A stretch of DNA of 46,176 nucleotides from Ignavibacteriae bacterium HGW-Ignavibacteriae-2 (GTDB taxonomy: Bacteria > Bacteroidota > Ignavibacteria > Ignavibacteriales > Melioribacteraceae). Positions 23,332-31,937 of this stretch are shown one piece after another. Position 1 is the first letter of the stretch, and each line of letters opens with the position of its first letter. The position numbers and the translations under genes were made by a program. The notes under the pieces were generated by a model. It did not search any database, was not told the origin of the DNA, and was given only the letters and a program-made list of their open reading frames with translations. The stretch covers positions 1 through 46,176 of the forward strand of contig PGYT01000048.1 in the NCBI GenBank assembly GCA_002839805.1, in the 5' to 3' direction.

Positions 23332-25590
23332 TTATTTAAGCACGAATTTCTGTTCTAAATTTTCAATCATAACTGAAAATTCTCCCGACTCGGTTATTCT
23401 TTTATTTTCCCTTCCAATAAACGATAAATCCTCGGCAGTTAATTTAAAGGAAATTGTTTTAACCTGAGCTGGATCCAAAGATATTTTTTCAAATCCTCTT
23501 AACTGTTTTACCGGCCTTGAAACGGAACCATATTTATCGCAGATGTATAATTCCACAACTTCTTGTCCAGCCAATTGCCCGGTGTTTTTAACATCCACCG
23601 ATATATTTACATCGTCGTTCATCTCGTAATTAATTTTATCCAGCTTTAGATTGGAATATTCAAATGAAGTATAACTAAGCCCGTAACCAAAATGCCACTG
23701 ATGTTGCACAACATTCTCATTCGCATTTTCCAATGGTTTGTAATCATATGTAGTAAATCCGTTAACTGCGATAGGATAAGAATAAGGCAACTTGCCGCTA
23801 GGGTTTACATCACCAAACAATACATCTGCAATTGCTCTGCCTCCTTCCATTCCGGGAAGATAGGCGAGAAGAATTCCTTCTGCTTTTTCTACGATTTCAT
23901 TTATAACTCTGGGTCTGCCTTCAACTAAAACTAAAACTACTGGTTTTCCGGTTTCGTAAATCTTTTTAGCAAATTGTAATTGAACTTCGCTAAGATTCAG
24001 ATTACTTATATTGCCAGGAGTTTCACAGTATGGTGGTTCGCCCAAACATAAAACAATTACATCGGAGTTTTTTGCTTTTTCAACTGCTTCAGTAACATTT
24101 ATTTCTGAGTCAAAATTAACACCTTCCAGATATTGAGTGTTATCGGCGCCAACTTTATTTTGAATTGCTTCCAAAATTGTAAATTTTTCCTGAGGGTATA
24201 ATGATTCATTATTACCCTGCCAGGTGATTGTCCATCCCCCGTTTAATACAGATAATAAATTTGCCGCCGGACCTGTTACAAATACTTTTTTATCTTTTTT
24301 TAACGGTAGAATATTGTTTTCGTTTTTAAGAAGAGTTATAACTTCCTGGGCCGAAGCTAAATTAGCCGAAGTGTGATTTTGGGAGGCAAACTCTTCGGAG
24401 AGAGATTTATCAGGATACGCATTATCAAATAATCCAGCCAAGTATTTAACACGTAATATTCTACTAACAGCGTCATCAATACGTTTCATAGGTACTTCAC
24501 CATCTTTTACAAGTTCCAACAGATATTCGTAGAATGAAAAATCGTATGGAACCATACTCATATCTACGCCAGCCATTACGGCAAGTTTAACGGCTTCTTT
24601 TGGTGATGCCGCCACACGATCGCGAGTATATAATCTTTTAACATCTTCCCAATCCGAAACCGCAAACCCTTTAAACTGAAGTTCATCTTTCAGAATTTCG
24701 GTAAGGATATGATAATCCGAATGAGTGGGAATACCATTAATTTCACCCGAGTTAATCATAACTGTTAAAGCTCCTTCATCTATTGCTGCGGCAAATGGTG
24801 GCAGAATAATTTCACGCAGCATTCTTTCAGGTATCCATGCTGGTGTTCGGTCAAAGCCATTTTTTGGCAAACTGTAACCCATATAATGTTTCAAACAAGC
24901 GACTCCACTGCTTTTATCACTTACATCGTTTCCTTGTATTCCTTTTATATATTCTCTCGCGTATTCACTTGTCATATATGTATCTTCACCATATGTTTCC
25001 CAAAGTCTTGACCAAAGTGGCTCTCGTCCCATATCGAGAACGGGATTAAAATTCCAAGGTATTCCTGATGCTCTCATTTCGAAAGCGGTTATTTCCGCAC
25101 CTTTTCTTACGAGTTCTCTGTTACGTGTGGCGGCCATAGCAATTGCTTGTGGAAATAGAGTTGCTCCTAAAGTATAAGTTGCGCCATGTATAGCATCTAT
25201 TCCATAGAGCACAGGAATTCCCAACCTTGTTTCTTTTGTTGCAATGTCCTGAATTGTTGTTATAACTTCGTGCCACTTTTCCAGGGAATTGGCGCTTCCG
25301 CCGGTATTAAGAATTGAACCAACGTGATATTTTAAAATTGCTTCGTTTAATTTTTCAACATCCAGAAATAGTTCATCACCTTCATTCGGTCTTGGTTGCG
25401 AAACCACTTCCAAAGTAATTTGAGTCATTTGTCCAATTTTTTCTTCCAAGGACATTTTTGACAGAATGTTATTCACAAATTTATCCGCTTCAATAATCCT
25501 TGAATTTTTATTCATTTGATAGCTCCCGGTGAAAGCCGATACACTAATTGAACTCAATATGATCATTAATAGTAAAGCTATTCTTTTCAT
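23332..25590 (-). CDS. GH3 beta-glucosidase, BglX-like
   Basis: This 752-residue GH3 enzyme has a signal peptide ([20 protein letters not shown]) and no sorting domain, so it is probably periplasmic. Features seen are [12 protein letters not shown], the LKHYMGYS region, the nucleophile motif [10 protein letters not shown] (Asp313), [13 protein letters not shown] in the second domain, and a fibronectin III-like domain from about 645 ([20 protein letters not shown]). It would hydrolyse beta-glucan oligosaccharides to glucose after import. It follows the permuted GH16 gene by 28 bases and precedes the MFS transporter by 35, which supports one transcript linking cleavage and uptake. A GAGG lies before the ATG. 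Confidence 0.93.
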   Translation of the reverse strand: MKRIALLLMIILSSISVSAFTGSYQMNKNSRIIEADKFVNNILSKMSLEEKIGQMTQITLEVVSQPRPNEGDELFLDVEKLNEAILKYHVGSILNTGGSANSLEKWHEVITTIQDIATKETRLGIPVLYGIDAIHGATYTLGATLFPQAIAMAATRNRELVRKGAEITAFEMRASGIPWNFNPVLDMGREPLWSRLWETYGEDTYMTSEYAREYIKGIQGNDVSDKSSGVACLKHYMGYSLPKNGFDRTPAWIPERMLREIILPPFAAAIDEGALTVMINSGEINGIPTHSDYHILTEILKDELQFKGFAVSDWEDVKRLYTRDRVAASPKEAVKLAVMAGVDMSMVPYDFSFYEYLLELVKDGEVPMKRIDDAVSRILRVKYLAGLFDNAYPDKSLSEEFASQNHTSANLASAQEVITLLKNENNILPLKKDKKVFVTGPAANLLSVLNGGWTITWQGNNESLYPQEKFTILEAIQNKVGADNTQYLEGVNFDSEINVTEAVEKAKNSDVIVLCLGEPPYCETPGNISNLNLSEVQLQFAKKIYETGKPVVLVLVEGRPRVINEIVEKAEGILLAYLPGMEGGRAIADVLFGDVNPSGKLPYSYPIAVNGFTTYDYKPLENANENVVQHQWHFGYGLSYTSFEYSNLKLDKINYEMNDDVNISVDVKNTGQLAGQEVVELYICDKYGSVSRPVKQLRGFEKISLDPAQVKTISFKLTAEDLSFIGRENKRITESGEFSVMIENLEQKFVLK

Positions 25591-25618
25591 TAAACCCTCA
25601 TAAGATTTTAGTTATAAA

Positions 25619-27424
25619 TTACTTCAAGAAAACCAATTTTTGTGAATGGTATTCAATTCCGTTTGACAGCTGGCATATATAGACCCCGGAATTTAATTGT
25701 ACCCCTTTTTCGTTTTTCGCATTCCATAAAAAATAATGAACTCCCGAGCCGGTTACATTAAAAGTTTCCCGATATACAATTCCACCGAGAATATCATAGA
25801 TAGTCAACTTTATTTTCTCCTGACCATTCGCTATGTATCTTATATTTGTATACCCGTTAAACGGATTGGGATAGTTTTGAAGAAGTTGAAAATCTTTGGG
25901 GGATATTGTATTGTTTGAGCTAACATCGGTAAAAACCTGCTCGACAATTATTGCATTCGCAAATGAGCTATCGACTTCTTCAGGTAAATAGATATCCAAA
26001 ATTTCATCTTCCACATCTACTTCTTTTTCAAGTATATAGGCTCTATTTTTCCCAACATTTAATGCAAGATCAAGATTATCTTTTACAATTACGCCTTCGG
26101 CAATAACATCAAATACTCTTGCGCCGGGTGCATTGTTGTCATTTTCCGAGAAAAGAAACTTAACATTATATCTTCCGGCCGGAACTCTGAATTTATAAGT
26201 GGCGAGTCCTTTCCGTTCAACCCTAAAAATATCATCATCTTCAGTTCCGGCAATATCAACATCACCCCATTTTTTTATGTCTCCTCCCAAATAGCCGTAA
26301 TCAACTGTTTCATTCCATTCCTGATCAGCAGCGTAGTCAAGCACAGCGCTGCCGCCAAGGTTCACTTTAAAGGGGAACTGAATCTTTTTTAATTTATTAA
26401 TACTTACCGCTTTAGTAGACATAGTGTTTGGCGGACTTGCATCATCAGAAACACTAAGCACAATTAAATTATAACTATTTTCTAAATTATAATTTTCGGT
26501 GAGCAATTTAACAGATTTCTTGTTTGGGCTGAGGAGAACTTCTTTTATTGTAACCCCGGATATTAAATATTTAGAAGGAATTACCGCTGAGGCGGAATCC
26601 AGTTCTTCAGAAAACATTACATCAATAGAACCATTATAATTTTCGTGAGCCCATAATATTTCCGGTTTTTGCAAATCTGTGTATCCAAGGTTAGTTGAAT
26701 TTGTTAAACATAGAATCATTTTTCCGTCTTCAAACACTATGTTTTCCTTAATAAAATCACAATCATTTCCACCGAATGTATGGGTTGCTTTCTCCCACCG
26801 GGTTTCATCGAAGGCATCGAAATCATCTTTCCATTCTAAAGAAAAATTATTTCCGGTGCCATAATCACCGGATCCCGGTGAGTATTTATAATAACTTACC
26901 CAATCGTAATACGAGTTAGCCGGCAATATTGCTTTATTCCAATAACCTACCCAATTAGTATAAACCGGATTCCAAATATTCATCATTAATTTTTGGGGAT
27001 AAGAAAGTGTTTTTACAAAATCTTCTGTTTGCCTGTAAACTTCCTCTCCATCAATAAACCAGGCAACATAATCAGGCGTCCATTCGAATGCATAAGTGTG
27101 GAAATCGGCATAAGGATCAAAGCTTAAATAATTGCTGCGGATATGAAATTTTTGCCCCGGTGTAATTGTATTGAACTGAATAATATTGGTGTGACGTCCG
27201 ACAAACTCAATATCAATTTCATTCCAACCCGTAGAACTTGTAATTTCGTGGTAAGTGAAAAATGAAGAAATAACTCCCTCGCGAAAGGCGGGTATATAAC
27301 TAACTTCGAATCTGCCGTATAAAAATTCTTCTTTAGTCCTGTATTCACCACCTTTATAGTTTTTACCTTCTGCTAAGGATGAAAAAAAAAGTATTGAAAT
27401 AAATAAGAGCGTAAATTTCTTCAT
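25619..27424 (-). CDS. Circularly permuted GH16 beta-1,3-1,4-glucanase with malectin and T9SS domains
   Basis: The catalytic domain begins in the middle of the usual GH16 order: GGEYRTKEEFLYGRFEVSYI, then the catalytic box NEIDIEFVG, then HTYAFEWTPDYVAWFIDG. The normal N-terminal strands (FSLEWKDDFDAFDETRW ... IKENIVFEDGKMILCLT) follow them at about residues 213-260 counted from 27481. This is the order known for the naturally permuted Fibrobacter succinogenes lichenase. An Ig-like region (about 270-365), a malectin-like domain (about 370-520) and a T9SS domain (LQNYPNPFNGYTNIRY to QKLVFLK) follow. The frame opens at 27481, but the ATG at 27424 starts the signal peptide (MKKFTLLFISILFFSSLAEG) and has an AGGA element. 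It is likely the first gene of the enzyme block. Confidence 0.9.
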   Translation of the reverse strand: MKKFTLLFISILFFSSLAEGKNYKGGEYRTKEEFLYGRFEVSYIPAFREGVISSFFTYHEITSSTGWNEIDIEFVGRHTNIIQFNTITPGQKFHIRSNYLSFDPYADFHTYAFEWTPDYVAWFIDGEEVYRQTEDFVKTLSYPQKLMMNIWNPVYTNWVGYWNKAILPANSYYDWVSYYKYSPGSGDYGTGNNFSLEWKDDFDAFDETRWEKATHTFGGNDCDFIKENIVFEDGKMILCLTNSTNLGYTDLQKPEILWAHENYNGSIDVMFSEELDSASAVIPSKYLISGVTIKEVLLSPNKKSVKLLTENYNLENSYNLIVLSVSDDASPPNTMSTKAVSINKLKKIQFPFKVNLGGSAVLDYAADQEWNETVDYGYLGGDIKKWGDVDIAGTEDDDIFRVERKGLATYKFRVPAGRYNVKFLFSENDNNAPGARVFDVIAEGVIVKDNLDLALNVGKNRAYILEKEVDVEDEILDIYLPEEVDSSFANAIIVEQVFTDVSSNNTISPKDFQLLQNYPNPFNGYTNIRYIANGQEKIKLTIYDILGGIVYRETFNVTGSGVHYFLWNAKNEKGVQLNSGVYICQLSNGIEYHSQKLVFLK

Positions 27425-27525
27425 CTGTTTAATTCCTAATTTATAAAAGATAGCTTCTGGTCTTAAAAATAATAATCGCAATTATTTAAGATCTTGTACA
27501 ACTGCGTTAGTCAAAAATACTGACT

Positions 27526-27553
27526 GCTATATGTACCGCTAAAATTATTTCAA
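27526..27553 (-). promoter_or_regulatory. Weak promoter candidate for enzyme block
   Basis: On the minus strand TTGAAA (27553-27548) is followed after 16 bases by TATAGC (27531-27526), about 100 bases before the permuted GH16 start. The match is poor. Apart from this pair and the hairpin nearer the PorV-like gene, I see nothing else in the 327 bases from 27425 to 27751. Confidence 0.2.
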
Positions 27554-27677
27554 CACACAGTAGTAACCATTTTTAGGCGATGTTTGCAAAAAGTTGTGTC
27601 AAAATATTATTATTTATATCAAAATAATTTCAACAAAACTCGCAAGGAGAATATTACAAACAATCACTAATAAATTC

Positions 27678-27704
27678 AGGCCGGTTAAAATTAAAAACCG
27701 GCCT
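27678..27704 (-). terminator. Hairpin after the receptor/T9SS-protein/PorV operon
   Basis: AGGCCGGTT and AACCGGCCT form a nine-base perfect GC-rich stem around a nine-base AT loop, 48 bases after the PorV-like stop codon. The T-tract on the minus strand is only moderate (GAATTTATT). Its place between the end of one operon and the start of the enzyme block supports a terminator. Confidence 0.65.
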
Positions 27705-27751
27705 TATTATAAACATAGATACTGATACAGCTATTAATTCTCTAGTGCGAA

Positions 27752-28774
27752 TTAAAAGTTTATAGCCACCGAAAATTTTTGAACATCTTTAAGCACTCCG
27801 AAATCGGAATAAGAATAATCGAAACGAATATTAATATTTCCCATAATCTGCTGTTTAATTCCTGCGCCTAAAGTGAATGATTCTTCAGAATCTTCGAGCA
27901 ATAAAGATTTATATCCTCCTCTAACAGTGAACATATCATTAAAAGTATACTCACCGCCTAAATTCAGATATTCGTAATTATCATTAGGATGGGCGGCATC
28001 AACTGCAAGTATAAGATTATGAACACCACTCTGGAACGGTCTGTATGCAAGACCAACTTTAAACCCTAACGGTAAATCCCAAGCGTCCATCTGTAATCTT
28101 GAAGGTATTCTATCATTATTACCCGTACTTTCTTCATCGCCATCATATAAAACAACACTACTGGTACCATCCAGCTGCATTTTAGTACCGAAGTTTGTTA
28201 TAGAAGCGCCGAGTGTTATCCCTTTAAAAGGAGTATTATATAACACTCCTAAATCAATAGCGAAAGCGTAGTCGGACATCTTCCAGATACTTTGGTAAAC
28301 AAATTTAGGATTCAATCCAATTGAGAAATTATCCGTTAAATTAATTGCCCACGCGATGCTGAAAGCTGCATCACCTACACTAAAAGTTTCACCTGTTCCA
28401 TCTGGTTCTTCGATGGTATTAACATTCATCTCGCCAATATCCGAAATAATAAAGCTAGCGCCTAAAGTACCGAATTCGCCGAGATTAAAATTGGCCGCTG
28501 CAAAATTGTATCCTATACCCGCGAACCATTCTGTATGATCAAACAAAACACCATTTTGTTTTAATCTTGCAACTCCGGCTGCGTTCCAAAATATTGCGCT
28601 TGGATCATCAGCCACAGCTGTAAAAGCACTTCCCATACCTGCCGCACGTGCACCCTGACTAATACTTAAAAATGAGGCCGCTGTAGTTCCACGTTTCGAT
28701 ACGTCGGAGACAAATTGTGCAGACAACATAGCAGGGACTAATAAGATCAGTAATAAAACATTTATCCTTTTCAT
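27752..28774 (-). CDS. PorV/PorQ family outer-membrane protein
   Basis: This 340-residue barrel protein has a signal peptide ending AMLSAQ. The PorV/PorQ signature is FLSISQGARAAGMGSAFTAV, DDPSAIFWNAAGVARL and an N-terminal WFAGIGYNFAAANFNLG strand. The C-terminus closes with FDYSYSDFGVLKDVQKFSVAINF, similar to the 3403-4374 product. It is the third gene of a cassette whose order (TonB receptor, T9SS surface protein, PorV-like) is repeated at 9602-3403. An AGGGAAG element precedes the ATG. In the T9SS, PorV binds the C-terminal sorting domain of cargo, so a dedicated shuttle for the neighbouring surface protein is a reasonable inference, not shown by sequence. Confidence 0.87.
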   Translation of the reverse strand: MKRINVLLLILLVPAMLSAQFVSDVSKRGTTAASFLSISQGARAAGMGSAFTAVADDPSAIFWNAAGVARLKQNGVLFDHTEWFAGIGYNFAAANFNLGEFGTLGASFIISDIGEMNVNTIEEPDGTGETFSVGDAAFSIAWAINLTDNFSIGLNPKFVYQSIWKMSDYAFAIDLGVLYNTPFKGITLGASITNFGTKMQLDGTSSVVLYDGDEESTGNNDRIPSRLQMDAWDLPLGFKVGLAYRPFQSGVHNLILAVDAAHPNDNYEYLNLGGEYTFNDMFTVRGGYKSLLLEDSEESFTLGAGIKQQIMGNINIRFDYSYSDFGVLKDVQKFSVAINF

Positions 28775-28787
28775 AATTATTCTTCCC

Positions 28788-31700
28788 TTATTTAATTATT
28801 GCAAATTTGCCGATGTGCTCACCAACTCCAGGCGCATCAACGTGATAAACATACAAACCAAAGGCTGCATCCATGCCGTCTTCTGTAACAAGATTCCACG
28901 AAACCGAACCATCTTCGGTCGATGATTCTTTATCAATGGTTTTAACAAGCGCTCCTGATATTGTAAATATTTTAACTTTACATTGAGCTGGCAAATGAAT
29001 AAAATCAATTCTTCGTTCACCCCTGCCTGTTTGGTTAAGATTTCGTCTTTCCCAAGTTGCCTGTGCGACATAAGGATTTGGAACTACCCTTATTTCATCC
29101 AATTTATTTTTAGCCATTTCCGCATCAACTCTTGAGGCTTTTGTTGAAAAAGTAAAATAATCACCTTTACCAAATTGTTTAGAAGTTTTAATTACAAACA
29201 CATCGCCTTCACCTGGATATATCGGCTGATATCCGATACCCGCCGGCTGAAGATAAGTAATACGCCATGTGAGTCGGAAATCCCTGTTAGGCAAACGCTC
29301 CATTATAGAAATATCATCTCCTATAGAAAGAAGTTTATCCGCGTTATTATCAAATACTTCCGCTTCAACCGTATCTTGCGTAGTGGTATTAATCACTAAA
29401 AAATTGATGGGGATTTTGAAGAACGGAGTAGTTGCAACTGTTTGATCGAACCATTCAATTCGATAGTCCGCAGGATAAATAACATTTTTTGCGGGAGAAC
29501 TGTTATCAGGAATAATATTCATAGTAAGATTTGGTTTTTTGTTATCACCGCCTGTCCATGAAAACCATCCGCTTTTATCCATATTAATTGCAATAGCCGT
29601 ATCATTTAAAGCCGATACTGTCATACCATCAAATGGCGAGCTGTATTTACCTTTGCCAATATCTGAGGCCGGAACAGTAATTAATGTATCTACCGAACCG
29701 CTGTGTGATCTAACTACAGAGTACTCTGATGTTTTATAACTGGGATAAGCACCAGTGGCGTTAAATACAACTTTATAACTTGCGCCTTCAATAATTGAGG
29801 CCGGATTAAGAAGAGCTACTTCAAGAGTACCAGTGCCAACACCAGCTTCTACTTCACTTACAGTACCTTCAATTTGCGGAGGAATATATCCCGCGGCAGG
29901 AGCGTTAGGAACAATAACGGCGCAATTGATATCAACAAAATTTAGTGTTCCGGTAAAATCTTCACTAATAATTTTGGTGCATTCAGACGGGGTTAATCCT
30001 TTAGTGCCTCTAGCAGGATCACCCATATCGTAGGAAACAACCGCATAGTAATATTTTTCACCGTTAACTACATTTGAATCAACGAATGAATGTGTCAAAC
30101 CTGTATCGTCGCCTCTCCAGAAACTTGCTCCGTTCACACCAACCGGGTCAGGTCCTTTAATACCGTCTTTAAGATCGAATTGAGCTATAGGTTTCCAGAA
30201 TTTAGTTTGACCTTTGGAGTCGGTAATAGTTTTAATATCATTAAACTCAGCTTCCTGACTTCTATAAATCAAATAACCTTCAAAATCTTTTTTTGGTCCG
30301 GAAGTTGGATCACCCGGAATCTGGTAACCCATAAAGGGATCTCTGGATTCTTCTGCCAAATCATCCCAATAAAGATATACTTTTTTATCGCCCGCAACCG
30401 CTGTTAACTTAGGCTTCTCCGGGGGTTTTGAAAAGTTATAATTAGCGTTATAAATTTCCTGAACAGTTTCTTTATTAAAAATAAGGTCATCAAGATCAGC
30501 GCCGAATACAAGAGCCATAGAAAATCGTTCGCGAAGATTTGCTTTCAGTTCGAATGGAGCCGCTGAAAAAACCATAGAAATATTCGCTTTTTGTAATTCG
30601 GTATCAAATAATCCCGAAGTCATTTTCACCCACATAGATTCATCATCTTTAGGCCAGCCACCGCCGGTTCCACCGTCTCCCAAACGGTAAATTGAGAGTG
30701 CGGTTAAACCTATCATGTCTGACTCATCAATGTCAGTCTGATCAAAATGCGGTTCTCCGGGTGTAGGTTTACCATCGCCTTCTCCAGCATCGGGTCCAAC
30801 GTACTGTCTGTCGAAAGGACCAACGCCGTCTTTACCAACGTCGTCGTTTAATGGCTCGTTTTCCTGAGGATCCCATTTGCCGTTCATATTCAAATCAGTA
30901 AAAGGAACCCAATCACCGTCGTTATCAATTCCGTCATCTCTTCTTTCGTCTATCAATCCGTCTTCATCATCGTCTATTCCGTTAAAACCAAGACCCGGAC
31001 TTTCCAGGTATGCGTAACCGTAATAACCTGTAGGATATTGACCCGGAGTTCCTTTTCCATTGCTGTCGAATGCGTATGCAATATCCAAAGTTTTATCATA
31101 AAACGCGTTGTCGTCATCACTATCGTTAGTGCCGCCTACACCGGGATCTGTATAAAAACCAAAAGCTGTAGTTGGGTAATCAAAATCCGAAATATTAACG
31201 ATGTCGTAATGCCAGAAAATAATATCTTCGGCAAGAACATGCGACCATTGGAAACCTCGCACTTCAATTCGCAAACCTAAACCGCCTCTTTTAGTATCTG
31301 CGGCTATAGGGAAAAAATTATAAGGTGCTCGTTTCCATTCACCATCTTTTGAATCATCCATAACGAAGAATGTTTCAACATCGGCGTTCTGAACACCTCG
31401 TCCGAAATATCCATACCAATAACCGTCCCAAGAAGCATCAACAATAGGAAGAGCCCGCGGCCATTTTTCCGGCCAAGTGGTGGAGTTTGTATTGATAGCC
31501 GGGACTACGGATTGTGGATTCATATAACCCGGAACAGGTTCCAAAGTCCACTGCAACCCATTAGTTTTATCGTAATCCGTCCATTCCCTGTATGCGGTCT
31601 GCAGTGGAGTAATCAATTGATTGTTACCGGGGGCTTTAACCTGGGAAGCTATCAGTACAGCAACACCATCCAAATAACTATGCCCCGTTCCTTTAGGCCA

Positions 31701-31907
31701 TTCGCCAGAAGGCTGAAATGGCCAATGTGCAACTTCGCCCTGATTATTAAATAACGTACGAATCTGATTACCATCCATAATTCCTTCTCGACGGTAAATA
31801 ACATCTCCATAAGCGTCATTCCTATAACCTGCGGTTTCCAAAGTTGTCTGTGCAAAAATTGTTATTGTAGTAAAAAAAAGTATAACTGTCAGCATATGAC
31901 GATACAT
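28788..31907 (-). CDS. Large T9SS-sorted surface protein with calcium-binding-type repeats
   Basis: This protein of about 1,039 residues has a signal peptide (MYRHMLTVILFFTTITIFAQ). The N-terminal region (IRTLFNNQGEVAHWPFQPSG, then GTGHSYLDGVAVLIA) resembles the 4402-6669 product. An acidic stretch near 310-385 (GIDDDEDGLIDERRDDGIDN, then DLNMNGKWDPQENE) looks like thrombospondin type 3 or dockerin-like calcium loops. A fibronectin III-like domain follows (TAVAGDKKVYLYWDDLAEES, FEGYLIYRSQE), and the sorting domain is of the RVVPNPYVAQ...GKFAIIK kind. The frame opens at 31919, but GGAGG sits five bases before the ATG at 31907. It lies between a SusC-like receptor and a PorV-like gene. Function is not recognised. 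A glycan-binding partner of the receptor is the favoured guess. Confidence 0.8.
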   Translation of the reverse strand: MYRHMLTVILFFTTITIFAQTTLETAGYRNDAYGDVIYRREGIMDGNQIRTLFNNQGEVAHWPFQPSGEWPKGTGHSYLDGVAVLIASQVKAPGNNQLITPLQTAYREWTDYDKTNGLQWTLEPVPGYMNPQSVVPAINTNSTTWPEKWPRALPIVDASWDGYWYGYFGRGVQNADVETFFVMDDSKDGEWKRAPYNFFPIAADTKRGGLGLRIEVRGFQWSHVLAEDIIFWHYDIVNISDFDYPTTAFGFYTDPGVGGTNDSDDDNAFYDKTLDIAYAFDSNGKGTPGQYPTGYYGYAYLESPGLGFNGIDDDEDGLIDERRDDGIDNDGDWVPFTDLNMNGKWDPQENEPLNDDVGKDGVGPFDRQYVGPDAGEGDGKPTPGEPHFDQTDIDESDMIGLTALSIYRLGDGGTGGGWPKDDESMWVKMTSGLFDTELQKANISMVFSAAPFELKANLRERFSMALVFGADLDDLIFNKETVQEIYNANYNFSKPPEKPKLTAVAGDKKVYLYWDDLAEESRDPFMGYQIPGDPTSGPKKDFEGYLIYRSQEAEFNDIKTITDSKGQTKFWKPIAQFDLKDGIKGPDPVGVNGASFWRGDDTGLTHSFVDSNVVNGEKYYYAVVSYDMGDPARGTKGLTPSECTKIISEDFTGTLNFVDINCAVIVPNAPAAGYIPPQIEGTVSEVEAGVGTGTLEVALLNPASIIEGASYKVVFNATGAYPSYKTSEYSVVRSHSGSVDTLITVPASDIGKGKYSSPFDGMTVSALNDTAIAINMDKSGWFSWTGGDNKKPNLTMNIIPDNSSPAKNVIYPADYRIEWFDQTVATTPFFKIPINFLVINTTTQDTVEAEVFDNNADKLLSIGDDISIMERLPNRDFRLTWRITYLQPAGIGYQPIYPGEGDVFVIKTSKQFGKGDYFTFSTKASRVDAEMAKNKLDEIRVVPNPYVAQATWERRNLNQTGRGERRIDFIHLPAQCKVKIFTISGALVKTIDKESSTEDGSVSWNLVTEDGMDAAFGLYVYHVDAPGVGEHIGKFAIIK

Positions 31908-31937
31908 TCTCGCCTCCATTTACAAAATTATTGTTCG

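Noticed and set aside
27585-27602. Possible sigma-54 element upstream of the enzyme block (TTGACAC...TTTTTGCA on minus strand)
   Set aside because: The spacing between the two halves is one base too long, and the invariant GG is replaced by GA, or by AC at the correct distance. As a sigma-70 -35 element it lacks a -10 partner at 17 bases.
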